The notes: a model not told the origin generated them from the sequence alone. A stretch of 64,000 bases of DNA from Buddleja alternifolia (GCA_019426215.1 CM033399.1:24685022-24749021), one strand, 5' to 3'; shown: positions 46,698 through 58,482, numbered from the stretch's first letter. A program made the numbers and translations.

Positions 46698-48399
46698 TCA
46701 GAGTGCACGAGATTTAACAATGTCGAGGCTCATCTCGCTTGGATCTGTTGCTTGCAGTTCAACTTGAATGCCATCGAGTTCTCTCTTAAACCTATCCTTT
46801 GAACTAGCATACACCATCTTACTCCTTATCCTCGACGTGTCGGGAGACCTACACAAATATGAATGCATATTAATGTTTGGATCGAATTTTTATAAAGGTA
46901 AAGAGTGTTCTCCCGGCTTATGTCGCACTGAGCACTTTGCCCCATATTCTAAAACAATTAGCACTCGACCCCCAACATTTTATTTTTGTTGCAGAATGCT
47001 CCCTCACTCATTTCGGGAAGAGGAGAAGGGGGGATTTGCATTTTACCCTTTTTATAACTTACAGAAATGTCACTCTTGGTCCATCATGTTTAATGTTAGA
47101 ATCACATTAGTTCCTATTTGTAAGATCATGACTTTACATCCTTAAGTTCTGAATTTGTTTTTACTAAAGGCATTTTGGACATTTTTACTTTTAAATGGTG
47201 AGCATGCATTGTTCACCTGAAAGTAAAACCAATTCCAAAGGTAAATACTTCCAAAAGGACTTAAGTAGCATGCATTGTTCCCCCGAAAGTAAAACCAATT
47301 CCAAAGGTAAATACGTCCAAAAGGACTTAAGTGAAACAACCGATCATTGAGATGTTAAAAGTCATGATTTAAACATAAGGACAATATTGATTCTAACATT
47401 AAACACGAGAGACCATACGCGACATTATCCTTACTTTATAAGTGATTAAAATGTGAAACTTTTACCATGCAATGAAGAAAATCTTGCTCTTCTGGCAGTT
47501 TTCTTTGGTTGTGAAATCAAAGTCGTAAACAGCGTAGCGGCACTCATTTTCGGGGAGGCTGGCCGCAAAATCATCATAGTTTTCAGCTGGTTGTCCTAAC
47601 TTCTCAACAATAACCTGTTGAATTTTCTCTTCAATCTTGAATATTATGAACCTGAAGTTCCTCTTTGCTTTCAGCTCCAAGAACCTCAGCTTGCATTCGT
47701 CGTCCACGGACATTCCAGACGCGGAATTTGCCTAGCCATATTAATAGTAGAACATTATTGTGAAATAATACAACTTATATTATTTGGACTTTAATATGTT
47801 TTTTTTTAACATAATGCTGCAAGCCTTAACTTTCTTCTAAAGTCCTCGAGCTCTAGCAATGGTGAATACTCAAGCTTATTAGTTCATCCATATTTCATAT
47901 TATAGATGCACGTTAAGTATATATTTTCTTATGCACGCTAAATATAATTCCTTTGGATACACACTACTTAGCTTGTATATGCAATATAGAATAGAAGTTG
48001 AATTTGAATACCAAAATGAAATAATAGATTATTTCTAATGCTAAAACATGTATCTAGTTCCTGTTTCGTATGAAAAACAATCACAAATGTCCGAAATTAC
48101 ATGATGCATGAATACAAATATTGCAGGGACAATATTCCAATATCTTTTCTTTTTAAGAAAAGAGGAAAATAATGTTTGGCTTTGGCATATGAAATCCAAT
48201 ATGAGGATACAGCATATATATACCTAAATGTGTTTTACATGTTTGTCAGACATGCGCATTCAACAAAAATATGTATGGCATTTCAAACTACTCCATGTTT
48301 ACATGCATGATGTTCTTAATTTGTTCATACATTGTCACAATAATCAGAAAATCTCGAAAACGATGAGAATTGAAAAAGAGAAAGCGAAAGGCGTACCAT
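46698..48399 (-). CDS. ADF: Actin-depolymerizing factor (ADF/cofilin)
   Basis: Three exons on the minus strand: 48399-48397 (ATG only), 47731-47466, 46848-46698; joined 420 nt, 139 aa, the standard plant ADF size. It binds G- and F-actin and severs or depolymerises filaments in the cytoplasm. The sequence starts [15 protein letters not shown], keeping Ser6, the regulatory phosphosite of plant ADFs, then the ADF-H domain ([17 protein letters not shown]) and the actin-binding long helix region ([19 protein letters not shown], about residues 97-115). The ATG-only exon is followed by a GTACGC donor; this gene structure is common in plant ADFs. The second intron carries a fold-back repeat. All junctions are GT-AG and in phase. 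Confidence 0.93.
47050..47450. repeat. Fold-back repeat in ADF intron 2, with an inner tandem duplication
   Basis: The arm at about 47055-47112 ('atgtcactcttggtccatcatgtttaatgttagaat') is inverted at about 47388-47440. The middle holds two tandem copies of a roughly 64-base unit (about 47204-47268 and 47269-47333: 'gcatgcattgttc.cc.gaaagtaaaaccaattcc'). No coding frame. A MITE origin is probable, but its outer ends are unclear. Confidence 0.65.
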
Positions 48400-49988
48400 G
48401 TTGTCCAAACAACGAGGGAGGAGCCTTAAGCAATGTGAATCGGAGAAAGGCAAAGAGGGAGCCGGAAGGGCAAACGAAAAGGAAATGAAAGACAAAACGT
48501 TGGAATGAATTCGAGAAAATAATAGATCCTTAAATTTAGGTGTTTGAGAGACACAAGTTGAAAGGCAAAAAATGTATGGACACAATAAATACATTTGTCT
48601 AATTTTTTTTTATTTTTGTAATATAATCCCGTGTTTACTTCCTTGATCCCACGTTGTAATTCTGGCATACATGTCCATGTTCTTCTTAATTTGGTCAAAT
48701 AATAATTTATTGCGAAATCCACATTTGCCACTTCCCATAACTTGATCAAACTTGGATGCCTCAACTTCAATGATTGAGTCAATAGTCATAGATGACTCGA
48801 TCGATCAATTTATTTTTAAAAATCAAGCAATTGTTAAAAATTATAAGAAACAAAAACTACAGTGATTTACGTGGTTATGTCCACTAGCTCGAGCAGTAAC
48901 ATATAATCTATATTCGTTTTTGAGAAAATTCGATTTAAAAGCAATCCAACTTTGTATATATGTTCCATTTAAATTTCAGTGCATTTACTATTCACGTGGA
49001 AAGTGTCCATGCGATGAATTATTGAATGGAAAATTGAAATCGCAAAAGTATTAAAAATGACTCTAGTTTTTTCTTTGGCTAATTGAAAAATGGAATATAA
49101 TGTGGCATAACTCCTTGGGCCCTTTAAAGCTTGAAACAAAATCTCTGTGCCATAACTCATTGGGCCCTCCGCTCTGCTTCTATCAAAGTTATGAAACCTT
49201 TATCCAATCAACCTAACTTGTTACGAAATCAACACACCATGAAGCAATCTGAGGAGGGCCCAATGTGGGGTTGCTGGCCACTAAATTATCTATTTTAATT
49301 TCGTATTTTATCTCGTATCTTAATTTATGTACATTTGTTATGTGATTAAAATCCACATTCTATGTATCTTTAAGGCCACCCCATGAATTTTCTATTTCAA
49401 AATGATATTTTTGTCTTGTATTTCAATTTATATACACATATTACGTGTATAAAATTCACACTCGACCAATGCATATTTAAGGGAAAATATAATATACATG
49501 AAGTGCCTGTAAGAAATTAATGAAATGGACAGAATTCGAAGCACAAGGTGGGGTGGGGGGACTGATGAATTCAGTGTATAGATTGGTGGAAGACAACTCC
49601 ATTTTTCTCCAGAGAGGTGTAGCATCATTGACTTCCAAACAAACATATATATATGTTGACAGGTAAGCCAATCAAAGAGCTAGAAATATAACTATAATTA
49701 CAAATATTTATTTATTAGTTTGGACATATATAAATATCTATCTATATTTATCTAAAACCATTTATTCTTAAATTTAATGTAAAAAGTAGTATAACACTTT
49801 AATTTTCATTGTGATAACAAACTAACTTTTCCATATTTACACATATTCTATTATGTTGCTATCTAATATATATATTCATCATTTTGCTTTTTAATGTTTT
49901 TATTGTTAGATACACCATCATGCATTATTTATTTGTTAAATAAATTAATAATATTTATACCCATATATTGAACAGTGTATGTACATTA
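48400..49988. other. Upstream region of ADF and intergenic DNA
   Basis: Just upstream of the minus-strand ADF ATG lies purine-rich (CT-rich on minus) leader-like DNA up to about 48500. Nothing else was recognised in the remainder, which is AT-rich. Confidence 0.5.
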
Positions 49989-49997
49989 AAATTTTAA

Positions 49998-50374
49998 GGG
50001 ATAATAGCAGACACCCTCCTCGGTTATGGGGTGATGTGCACTTTGCCCCCTAATTTATTGAAATGTGCACTTTGCCCCCTCACTTATCATAAAATGTGCA
50101 CTTCACCCCTTCGGGTAGATTCGGACACTACACTTATCATAAAAATTGGAACCCTTGACTTATGTGTCTTTGTAGCACTTTGCCCCCTGACTTATGTATT
50201 TTTGTAGCATTTTGCCCCCTCACTTATGTGTTTTGTAGCACTTTGCCCCTGCCCGAACTGCTCGAGGGGGTGAAGTGCACATTTTATGATAAGTGAGTGG
50301 GCAAAGTGCATATTTTAATAAATTAGAGGACAAAGTGCACATTACCCCATAATTGAGGGTATCTGCCATATCCC
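49998..50374. mobile_element. Mutator-type fold-back MITE, 377 bp
   Basis: Long imperfect inverted arms: left 'gggataatagcagacaccct...gggg..atgtgcactttgcccc' and right 'ggcaaagtgcatatttt...attaccccataattgagggtatctgccatatccc'. Repeated 'gcactttgcccc' words occur inside. It is flanked by a perfect 9-bp duplication AAATTTTAA (49989-49997, 50375-50383). Confidence 0.9.
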
Positions 50375-51573
50375 AAATTTTAATCCATATTTTTAACTTT
50401 GAAGACGGTAGGTGAAAAACATGTGTCTCGACGCAAGGTTACAAATGTGTAATAATATTAAGTGAAAAAGTAGAATAAATGGATATAAGGTGGCAGAGCA
50501 TGAGAAAGCTGCAGAGTTCCATCGTGATAAGATAGAATATATATATATATATATAGGAATATATGCAGGAGTTTGCTTTGTTCTAAATTAAGGGTGTGTA
50601 GTAGGTGTGATCGTGAAGTTTGAACTGAGTTTGACGAACACTCTGCACCTCTTCTGGTTGTCAAATGTCAAATGAAGATCCCATCATATTTATTTAGGGA
50701 AAATTGCATCGACGTCCCTGAACTATAAGCATTTGACATTCACATTTTTTATCTTGAAAAAATTGGCATGGACCTCCCCTCTTTCACTTTTTTCATTATA
50801 TTAATTTTGTAAAGACTAAAATACCCTTCACTTTTTATTTAAAAGGTTAAATTTCACTGATAATGTGTTGACGAGTGAAAAAATATCAAAATATTATTAA
50901 ATGACATAATAAAAAAATGAAACACCACATTAAAAAATTTTACAAATATAATTCTAATCTCCTAATAAATATCTTATTGATTAACTATGAATTCCTTTGT
51001 GATCTAAAAATCTTATTGCTAAGTATGTCAATATAATTAAAACGTTTTTCATAAATTAAACCTAAATATTCTAAATTTCTTAATTTAATAAAAGAAAACC
51101 TGAAGTATAGAACTAAGAATCTAAAAGATAATTATATACCTAAAATTCGATTGATTCAAATATAATTCTTCATAATAAAATCCAACCACTTCCTTCAAAA
51201 ACAATGTTACTTTAGAAGTATATATTTCAATTTAAAATAATAATATTACCTAAAAAAAAGTAATTGTGCCTCTAATATACCACCATGTTTTGGTTCCTAA
51301 GTAGATATAGTAATATTTTAAAAAAATGACAATAATTTAAGAATATACATAGAAATAATTTTATAATTTAATAAAAATAAGCTAAAAATAGCACAACGTA
51401 AGATTGTTTTCTTTCTTTTTTGAAGCATGTCTTAATTGAAAAATAAAAAACAACAATATTATCACCATAAATAGTTAATTATGAATGTGAATTTATACTA
51501 AATACAATATAAAAAAAAACTAAAACTTTTCTTGTTGAAGATTGTCATAAAAGTAAGATAATAGTGTAGTAAA

Positions 51574-52998
51574 TGATAGAATTCAAAGATGAAGATATTT
51601 GAATTCTGTAATACATCTGTTGTATTTCAGTTGATATGTTACAATTGTACAAGCATATATATATAGAATGAAAACGTAGCCCTAAGGTTACAAATGGGCC
51701 AGATGGGCCGGACTATATAACTATACACTAACACCCCCCCGCAATCTGAGCAGTGGGACCAACGCAAAGATTGGCCCGAAGTTGGGAAAACTTGGTAGTG
51801 GGTAAGGCTTTGGTGAAGATGTCGGCAATTTGTTCAGCGGTAGGAACATACTTGACTAAAACATTGCCGGTGGCGACTTTTTCCCGAACAAAATGGTAAT
51901 CAATCTCAATATGCTTCGCACGAGCATGAAAAACAGGATTAAGGACAAGATATATAGCACTAATATTATCACAGTAGACCCAAACCGGATGCGGAAGGAA
52001 GATGCCCAAATCACGCAGAATAAAACGGAGCCAGCAAGACTCGGCGACAGCATAGGCGACAGAGCGGTACTCAGACTCTGTACTGGATCGGGAGACGGTA
52101 GCCTGTTTCTTGGCAAACCAGGAGATAAGGTTATCACCAAGATAAACAGCATAGCCAGTGGTGGAACGACGACTATCGGGACAACCAGCCCAATCTGAGT
52201 CAGCATAAACAGTCAGAGAGTCCACAGTGGAAGAACGGAGGAGAAGGCCATAATCAAAAGTACCCCGAAGATAACGAAGAATACGCTTGACCATTTGAAA
52301 GTGACTATCCCGATGTGAGTGCATGAACTGGCTAACTAAAGTAACTGCATAAGCAATGTCAGGTCGAGTGTGAGTAAGGTACTGAAGGCCCCCAACAATA
52401 CTGCGATAAAGAGTTGGATCAGAGAAAAGGTCGCCCTCAAGAGCTGAGGGAGTAGACGTTGCAGAAAGAGGAGAGGCAACAGGCTTCAAGCTCATCATGT
52501 CAAAACGCTGTAGAAGCTCGGTTGCATACTTTTTCTGCGAAAGAAACAATCCCAGAGAGTCCCATGTAGCATGAATACCCAGAAAATAGTGAAGATCCCC
52601 TAAATCCTTCATTGCAAACGCCTGGGAAAGGCGAGAAATAAGAGCAGTAATGGCATCAGAGTCGTTCCTAGTCAAGATAATGTCATCAACATACAGCAAG
52701 AGAACCAAGGTGATAGAACCAGAACGGTAGAAAAACATTGACATGTCAGCTTTGCTGCTAGTGAATCCAAGACGCAGCAAATACGAACCAAATTTCTGAA
52801 ACCAAGCTCGAGGGGCTTGTTTCAGACCATATAGACCATGATAGAATTCAAAGATGAAGATATTTGAATTCTGTAATATATCTGTTGTATTTCAGTTGAT
52901 ATGTTACAATTGTACAAACATATATATATAGAATGAAAACGTAGCCCTAAGGTTACAAATGGGCCAGATGGGCCGGACTATATAACTATACACTAACA
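51574..52998 (-). mobile_element. Element F: copia deletion derivative with two near-identical LTRs
   Basis: LTRs of 160 bp at 52839-52998 (5') and 51574-51733 (3') differ at only two positions. Flanking 5-bp duplication GTAAA (51569-51573, 52999-53003) is perfect. A G-rich purine tract (GCGGGGGGG on minus) precedes the 3' LTR. The 5' LTR is followed directly by TGGT and then RT coding sequence: gag, protease, integrase and most of the PBS are missing. Low LTR divergence implies a recent insertion. Confidence 0.93.
51728..52838 (-). CDS. Element F RT C-terminal part plus RNase H, still open
   Basis: From the LTR junction the minus strand reads HGLYGLKQAPRAWFQKFG without stops into a 350-residue frame (from ATG 52780) ending at 51728. 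It holds an intact catalytic box (LLLYVDDIILT), the copia thumb, and RNase H (YADSDWAGCPDSRRSTTGY, 'SSTESEYRSVA', 'YCDN', 'KHIEIDYHFVREK'). No stop or frameshift is present, unusual among the retroelements here, but the N-terminal RT, integrase and gag are gone, so it cannot transpose by itself. Confidence 0.85.
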
Positions 52999-53298
52999 GT
53001 AAATGAATTTAACATAATCAAATAATATCATATTAACCTAAATTAAGTATTTTTTGGTATAATAATAGAATTCACAATTAAAGTGGGTTTTTTTAACAAT
53101 TTTAAAGTTGAAGAATTGTATTCTAGAAATTCTATTATTTGTTTTATTACTATGTTAGGGGTATTTTAGTCTTTTATTAGCAAAAATATGTTGAAAATGT
53201 TGAAAAAGCGGGGTTCATGCCTATATCTAAACATGAAGGGGTGAATGTCAAATATCCATAATTCAAAGGAGGTTGATGCAATTTTCCCTATTTGTTTA

Positions 53299-53395
53299 TA
53301 ACAAAAGAAAAAAGAAAAGTTGAGATCTATGGCCACTGCCTTTTAGCAGCTCCCACGAATAATAGATGCCACTGCACGTGAACCGCTCAGATTTA
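53299..53395. other. Short intergenic spacer
   Basis: Lies between MITE G and the next fold-back repeat; nothing recognised. Confidence 0.5.
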
Positions 53396-53935
53396 TTTAA
53401 AGGGCAAAATGCACTTCATCCCCTCAAAAAAAATCAACTTTGCACAAACCCTCCTAGAAATCCACAAAAGAGACCCATACCCCCTACAAATTTAATTTTG
53501 TAGCACTTTGCCCAAAAATTCCTTTTTTCGGCCAAACTACCACCAAAAATCTTTCACAAACGTGCCATTAGCCATTTCTAGGGGTAGAGTGGTCAATTAC
53601 CATTTATTCATCATTTTTCAACCAATTGTTAATTTTTACTCTCCAATTTGTGAGACCTTTTTCCTGTGAATTTACCTTGAAACAATGCATATAAGAGAAT
53701 CAGTGGTTTAATGGCACGAAACGAGACTACAAAATGGTTGGTTCAAGGGCTAAGTTTGTAAATGATGATTATATACTTAAAAGTGGCATATATGCGTCAT
53801 ATATATAACAAATTTACAAAGATATATAGTTTGCCCAAAAAATCAATTTTTGGGGCAAAAGTGCTATAAAATTTAAGTTTACAGGGGCATGATCAATTTT
53901 TCTGATTTCTAGGGGTATAATTGCAAAAACGGAGG
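53396..53935. mobile_element. Fold-back MITE, diverged
   Basis: Left arm 'gggcaaaatgcacttcatcccctc ... cctagaaatccaca ... ttgtagcactttgccc' (53400-53515) is partly inverted in the right arm 'ggggcaaaagtgctataaaatt ... gatttctaggggtataattgc' (53850-53935). Ends and target duplication could not be fixed. Content matches the other C-rich fold-back MITEs here. Confidence 0.6.
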
Positions 53936-54240
53936 CTTTGTTTGAATGTGTTTTCATTTCATTTTCTACCATTGTTTTTGAAAATATATGAGAGAATGGG
54001 TGTTTTGGTTTTTGTGTGAAAAAAATAGATATATTTGGTTGTGTTTTTTAAAAATGGTTGGAATTGATGACTGATAGATGTGTGAAATGATTTATTTGAT
54101 TAAAACTAATGTTTATGTGAATAATATGAGAGTGTGTAAGGGAGGGAGAACAATGATAACGAGAAGTGACAGAAATATAATGTGAAATATAAAAATGATT
54201 GAGATTTGTTGGAAATGTGAAAGTAAAATAAAAATAACAT

Positions 54241-54429
54241 TTTATTTTTTGGTTGACAGTTGGGGTTTCTACCGCCGATCGCAGTGATTAATCCTCTCGC
54301 TGATTTGTAGGCACCTCGAAGAGTGGAACAACTAGCCCAAATATTTAAGATTGCTCCATGCCCAAGGCGAGGATCGAACCCTCGACACTTGATTAAGGGA
54401 GGAGGAGTTTTGCCACTCCACCACACTTG
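54241..54429 (-). mobile_element. tRNA-derived SINE (189 bp)
   Basis: On the minus strand the 5' end carries tRNA-like RNA polymerase III boxes: box A region GGTGGAGTGGCAAAAC (about 54405-54420) and box B GGGTTCGATCCTC (about 54369-54381), followed by an unrelated body. Perfect 13-bp duplications ATAAAAATAACAT flank it (54228-54240 and 54430-54442), typical of LINE-mobilised SINEs. The 3' end is A/T-rich. Confidence 0.9.
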
Positions 54430-54442
54430 ATAAAAATAACAT

Positions 54443-55924
54443 ATTTTCAATTGAGAATGGTGACTTTTGAAAACACGTACAAACAAAACTAGAGTTTTTT
54501 AGGGGTGAAGGGCATTTTGTCCTTAATTAAATACAACTTACCCTCTCTCTTTTTTTTTTTTTTAACAAAACACACACATTACTTAACGAAGATTACAAAA
54601 TAGTGTTCCATACAGATTATCCTTAACCCTACGCAAAGCAAAACATGATATGTCCTTAGGCAAAATAGATACTAGAAATACAGGAGGACAAACATAATAT
54701 TCTTTAACACCAAAAACTCAATTTACCCTTATGTTTCTCAAAATGTGCAAAAAGCCCCACCACCACCAAAAAACAGTTGTGATTCGTTTTTATTATCGAA
54801 AATCCAAAAATTTGAAAACAAAAATGCAAGTTTAGAAAATATTAGTTGAAAATGTTTAAGAGGTGTATCACATGAATAAATCGTTCCCTTGTATTCTTAA
54901 AAAGAGGTACATTCCCCCTGTGTTATAAAGAATGGCTAATTGCCCCCTTGTTTTATTAGATTAGAGGCAAATAACGCTCAAATTCATTTATTCATTCAAA
55001 AAAGGCTAGGATGCCCTTAATATATTTATTATGAGACATATATCTTCATTTATTGTCCTTTTTAGTTTTTAAAATTATAAAAAGTAATAGTTTCATAGAC
55101 ATAGTAGAAAATAATTAATTTTGATATGTAATTTATTTAAAAGTATGTGAAACAACTTTCTTTGCTATTATTCCATTGTTTACTCAAAATAGTGTACAAT
55201 ATTGAAATAAAATAATAATAAACCTTAAATTTCAATTTTTTTGATCTTATATGAATGCAAATATGAAATAATTGTAAGGAAAATTCAAATATCCATTATA
55301 CACCATAAGTATAATGAACATCATAATGCTGGTATATTACTTTATCGTATGTTATGATAAAAGTTGAATATTTATAAATACTGAATATGTACATAAATTA
55401 ATATTTTCTTTTTTAATTTTTGATTTGTGTTGGAACAACTTGGTATATTAATAAATATATGTGCTACTCATATTTATTTAATAACTTTACTTTAAATAAT
55501 TACGAATGATAAAATAAAATTGGTGATTTGTAAGAAAATTCATTGCTATGTAGAAAGGCATTTTTGGCATTTTAATGAGGTTGAGTTTGTTTTGCCTCAT
55601 TTTTGAAAACATCAAGGGATAACATGCAATCTGGCCGTTCGCTTTAAAAAGAATGCATATTGTGAGAAAAATATTTGGAAGGGAGTTATTTTTGAAGAAA
55701 AAACTTGTAAGTTGAAAAATGCAAAATTTTCAAGCGTAATTGCAATATGTAAAAAAGATAATCAGTTTCCGAGAAAAATCAAATAAAAAAGGAGAAAAAA
55801 AATATTTTATCATTATTTATGATTAGATAGTCCTCTATCATTAAAAAGACTTTATCCGGTAATATTCTAACATTGAATGTCAAATTGATCATATTTCTTG
55901 AATAGCAATTACGCCAAAACATGA
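54443..55924. other. AT-rich intergenic DNA with decayed repeat fragments
   Basis: Contains a poly(T) tract near 54550 and C-rich 'ttccccctgtgttataaag...aattgccccc' segments (about 54890-54965) that look like the arm of a fold-back MITE; a matching arm near 55600-55650 is weak. No gene seen. Confidence 0.5.
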
Positions 55925-55932
55925 AATGAGAC

Positions 55933-56671
55933 TAGGGGTGTAAGGTGAGCCGAGTCGACTCATGAGCATGGTGAGCCGGCTCGCCTAGAGCTCAACTCGA
56001 GCTCGAGTTGAGCTTTTCGAGCTACAACTTTTTCGTGAGTCGAGCTCGAGCTCACTTATTGTTGTTCATATGCTCATGAGCAGGCTCGTGAGCTTTTATT
56101 ATTATTTTTTATTAATTTTTAATATATATCTAAAAATACTCGTATTTCATAAAAATAATATTTGCAATTTTATATACAACATACTTTAATAATATTTAAG
56201 TTTTTTTTTTAGTTTGTTTAAATCGTGCAAAACAATAACAACAACAATTATAAGATTACATATTTTAGTTGATATGATATACTTTTCTATAAAATAATTT
56301 AATGAAATCATATTTTCACGACACTCTCCTCTATTTTCTAAATACTTATTGAATATAAGATATTTGATTATTATTTATCTTAATAATACTTATGGTATAT
56401 GTGAATAATGTATACTATACATTATTAACGTATTGTTATAAGCTAAAAAGCAGAATTTATTGTACTTTATTTTATTTTCTAAAAAAAATAAAGTATTTTT
56501 TACTTCAAGCTCGAGCTCGACTCATCTACTTCGAGCTTGAACTCGAGCCCTAGAAAATGTGGCTCGTCGAGTTTGAGCTCGAGTTCGAGCTCAAAAAAGT
56601 ATAATCGAGCTCGAGCTCGAGCCTGAAAATTTCATCAGGCTCGGCTCGAGCTCAGCTCGTTTACAGCCCTA
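55933..56671. mobile_element. hAT-type non-autonomous element (739 bp)
   Basis: Ends are inverted: TAGGGGTGTAAGGTGAGCCGAG at the left and, on the minus strand, TAGGGCTGTAAACGAGCTGAGC at the right. A perfect 8-bp duplication AATGAGAC flanks it (55925-55932 and 56672-56679), as expected for hAT transposition. The subterminal parts are dense with GCTCGAGCTCGA words in both directions (55980-56100 and 56505-56660), suggesting clustered transposase sites. No coding capacity. Confidence 0.92.
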
Positions 56672-56679
56672 AATGAGAC

Positions 56680-57263
56680 CCACTTTACCTATATTTTGTG
56701 GCTCAATTGATAAATTTGACGTAGATATATTTCTAAAAAATAATATTCAAATCACTTTTTAAGAACTTTTTATAAAATAACAATTTATTTAAATACATAT
56801 CTCATGAGCAATATGTCACATTAGCAATTCTCACAAAAGAGAAAAAAAGTTCATATGTATCATCGAGCATTATAGTATTTTTGTATCGTCTGATCCAGAC
56901 ACCTTTTTTTTACACAGTTTACTCTGTTTTCAAGAAAAAGTCAACCAGTCCTACACACATTATTCAAGTAAATAATCCATCATATTTTCTTAATATACAC
57001 ATTTTCGTTTACCCATTTGTAATATATTTGGTACTAGAAGAAGATGAAGCACATTTCCCTAGTCAGTCATCGCAAATTCATTGAAAGGGTTAATTAATTC
57101 TTTTAGCAAAATCGAGCATTATAGTAGTTTTTGTTTTATCTTAAGTATCTGATCTTAAGTTATTGAGTCCAGTAATATAATATTCTCTCCATTGCGCCCT
57201 GATTCAGTCACATGCTCGGATTAAAAAAAAAAGAGTGTCTCATTGTATGTCCTAATATTCTTT
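56680..57263. other. AT-rich intergenic DNA
   Basis: No gene or repeat recognised. Confidence 0.5.
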
Positions 57264-57874
57264 GGGAAAATTACTAAAAGCCCCTCAAAAATAATTTTTT
57301 ATATCCAAAAAATCTATGATAAAAAATTTCAATCCAAAAAATCCCATTCTATAAACTTTTCATTCAAAAATCCCAAGACTTATGGTTAATAAATTTATGG
57401 ACCTTATTTCCCTTAGCATTCTATACTAAAAAGTTACTCAATTGTAGTTTTGTATAGAGATTTATTTATTTAAAATTTTTATATTGATAATGGACTAAAT
57501 TTAATTTAATTTTTAAAATTTTTAGATTTTTAATCTTCTTTAAAATTTACCAAAATATATTTTCCTAGAGAAATATCATAGTAAAATAAAAAATAAATTA
57601 TATAAAATATTTAAAACTAAAAGATAAAAATATGTATTATTTAACTTATCAATTTTAAAATTTTAAAATAAAAATATCGATAAAAAAGATCAATTGATCA
57701 ATTCTTAACTTAATAAATGAAGGGTAGTTTAGTCAAAAAAATTCTTAATCTTAACTTTTGAATTTTATTTTTTTTGAACGAAAAGCTTGTGGAGTGAGTT
57801 CTTGAGATTTATAAATATTTTCATGGGCTTTTGAATATAAAAATTTATTTTAGGGGGGTTTTAGTAATTTTTCC
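57264..57874. mobile_element. Fold-back MITE, 611 bp
   Basis: Begins GGGAAAATTACTAAAAGCCCC and ends GGGGGGTTTTAGTAATTTTTCC, an inverted pair; the inner blocks 'atccaaaaaat' / 'attcaaaaatccc' also pair with the right arm ('cttttgaatataaaaat'). Flanking sequences are similar but not a clean duplication (atattcttt versus aattccttt). Confidence 0.8.
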
Positions 57875-57955
57875 TAATTCCTTTTTAGATATCGGGTTTT
57901 TTCTTCGCTAATTGGTACATCAACATAGCAGCATCACCACTTATACATTACCATC

Positions 57956-58168
57956 AATCAATAAGGTCCAACACAGTTGGTACATAGCTGAGTTCTTTAA
58001 GCATGCTGTCCAAGGTTTGACCCCTGGCCGTGCGTATGGAAAAAACTTTATTGGGAGAGTCAAAACCCACTGCGGTAATCTCTACGCCTCGAAGGGATTA
58101 GTATTCGTCGTCCGACTGGGAGAAACCCTTGATATATAAAAAAAAAAAAAAAAGTAAAAAAACACTAA
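57956..58168 (+). mobile_element. tRNA-derived SINE (about 213 bp) upstream of beta-tubulin
   Basis: Plus-strand box A-like 'tagctgagttc' (about 57985-57995) and box B GGTTTGACCCC (58014-58024), a body, and a terminal TATATAAAAAAA tail. Perfect 13-bp duplications ATACATTACCATC flank it (57943-57955 and 58169-58181). It ends about 430 bases before the beta-tubulin ATG, so it sits in the promoter region. Confidence 0.9.
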
Positions 58169-58373
58169 TACATTACCATCCTTAGTCTTGATGTGGAAGA
58201 CTCTGAAATATCCCGATATAACTAACCCATGCATAATTGATAAGAGATTTTTACAACACCATACACAAGGGGTAAGATTATTTTGGTAGCTAATTAACAA
58301 AAGTGATGACAAAATTTTACAACCATATAAGGCCTTGTTTGGTTGCCGAATCCGAACAACCACTTATGGGTCC

Positions 58374-58381
58374 CCACGTGG
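58374..58381 (+). promoter_or_regulatory. Palindromic G-box in the beta-tubulin promoter
   Basis: CCACGTGG, the core bound by plant bZIP and bHLH factors, about 220 bases before the ATG. Family knowledge supports the motif; use in this gene is inferred. Confidence 0.5.
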
Positions 58382-58482
58382 CCCATCACACACACAAACA
58401 AAACCGCACATGAAGTTGCAGCCAATAAAAACCCAATTTCAAAATTTTCACCTTTTCCCTCCCCACCACCCCACCACACCCC

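Larger units (their letters stand above)
50697..53288. mobile_element. Fold-back MITE G, split by element F
   Basis: Left arm begins GGGAAAATTGCATCGAC (50697) and the right arm ends GATGCAATTTTCCC (53288). Inner blocks also pair: 'gcatttgacattcac' with 'gtgaatgtcaaata', and 'agactaaaataccc' with 'gggtattttagtct'. Flanks TATTTATTTA (50687-50696) and TATTTGTTTA (53289-53298) form a 9-10 bp duplication with one mismatch. Element F interrupts it at 51569-53003. Confidence 0.88.

Noticed and set aside
54365..54425. tRNA-like boxes that could suggest a tRNA gene
   Set aside because: No full cloverleaf, and the unit is flanked by 13-bp duplications with an unrelated body, so it is a SINE.
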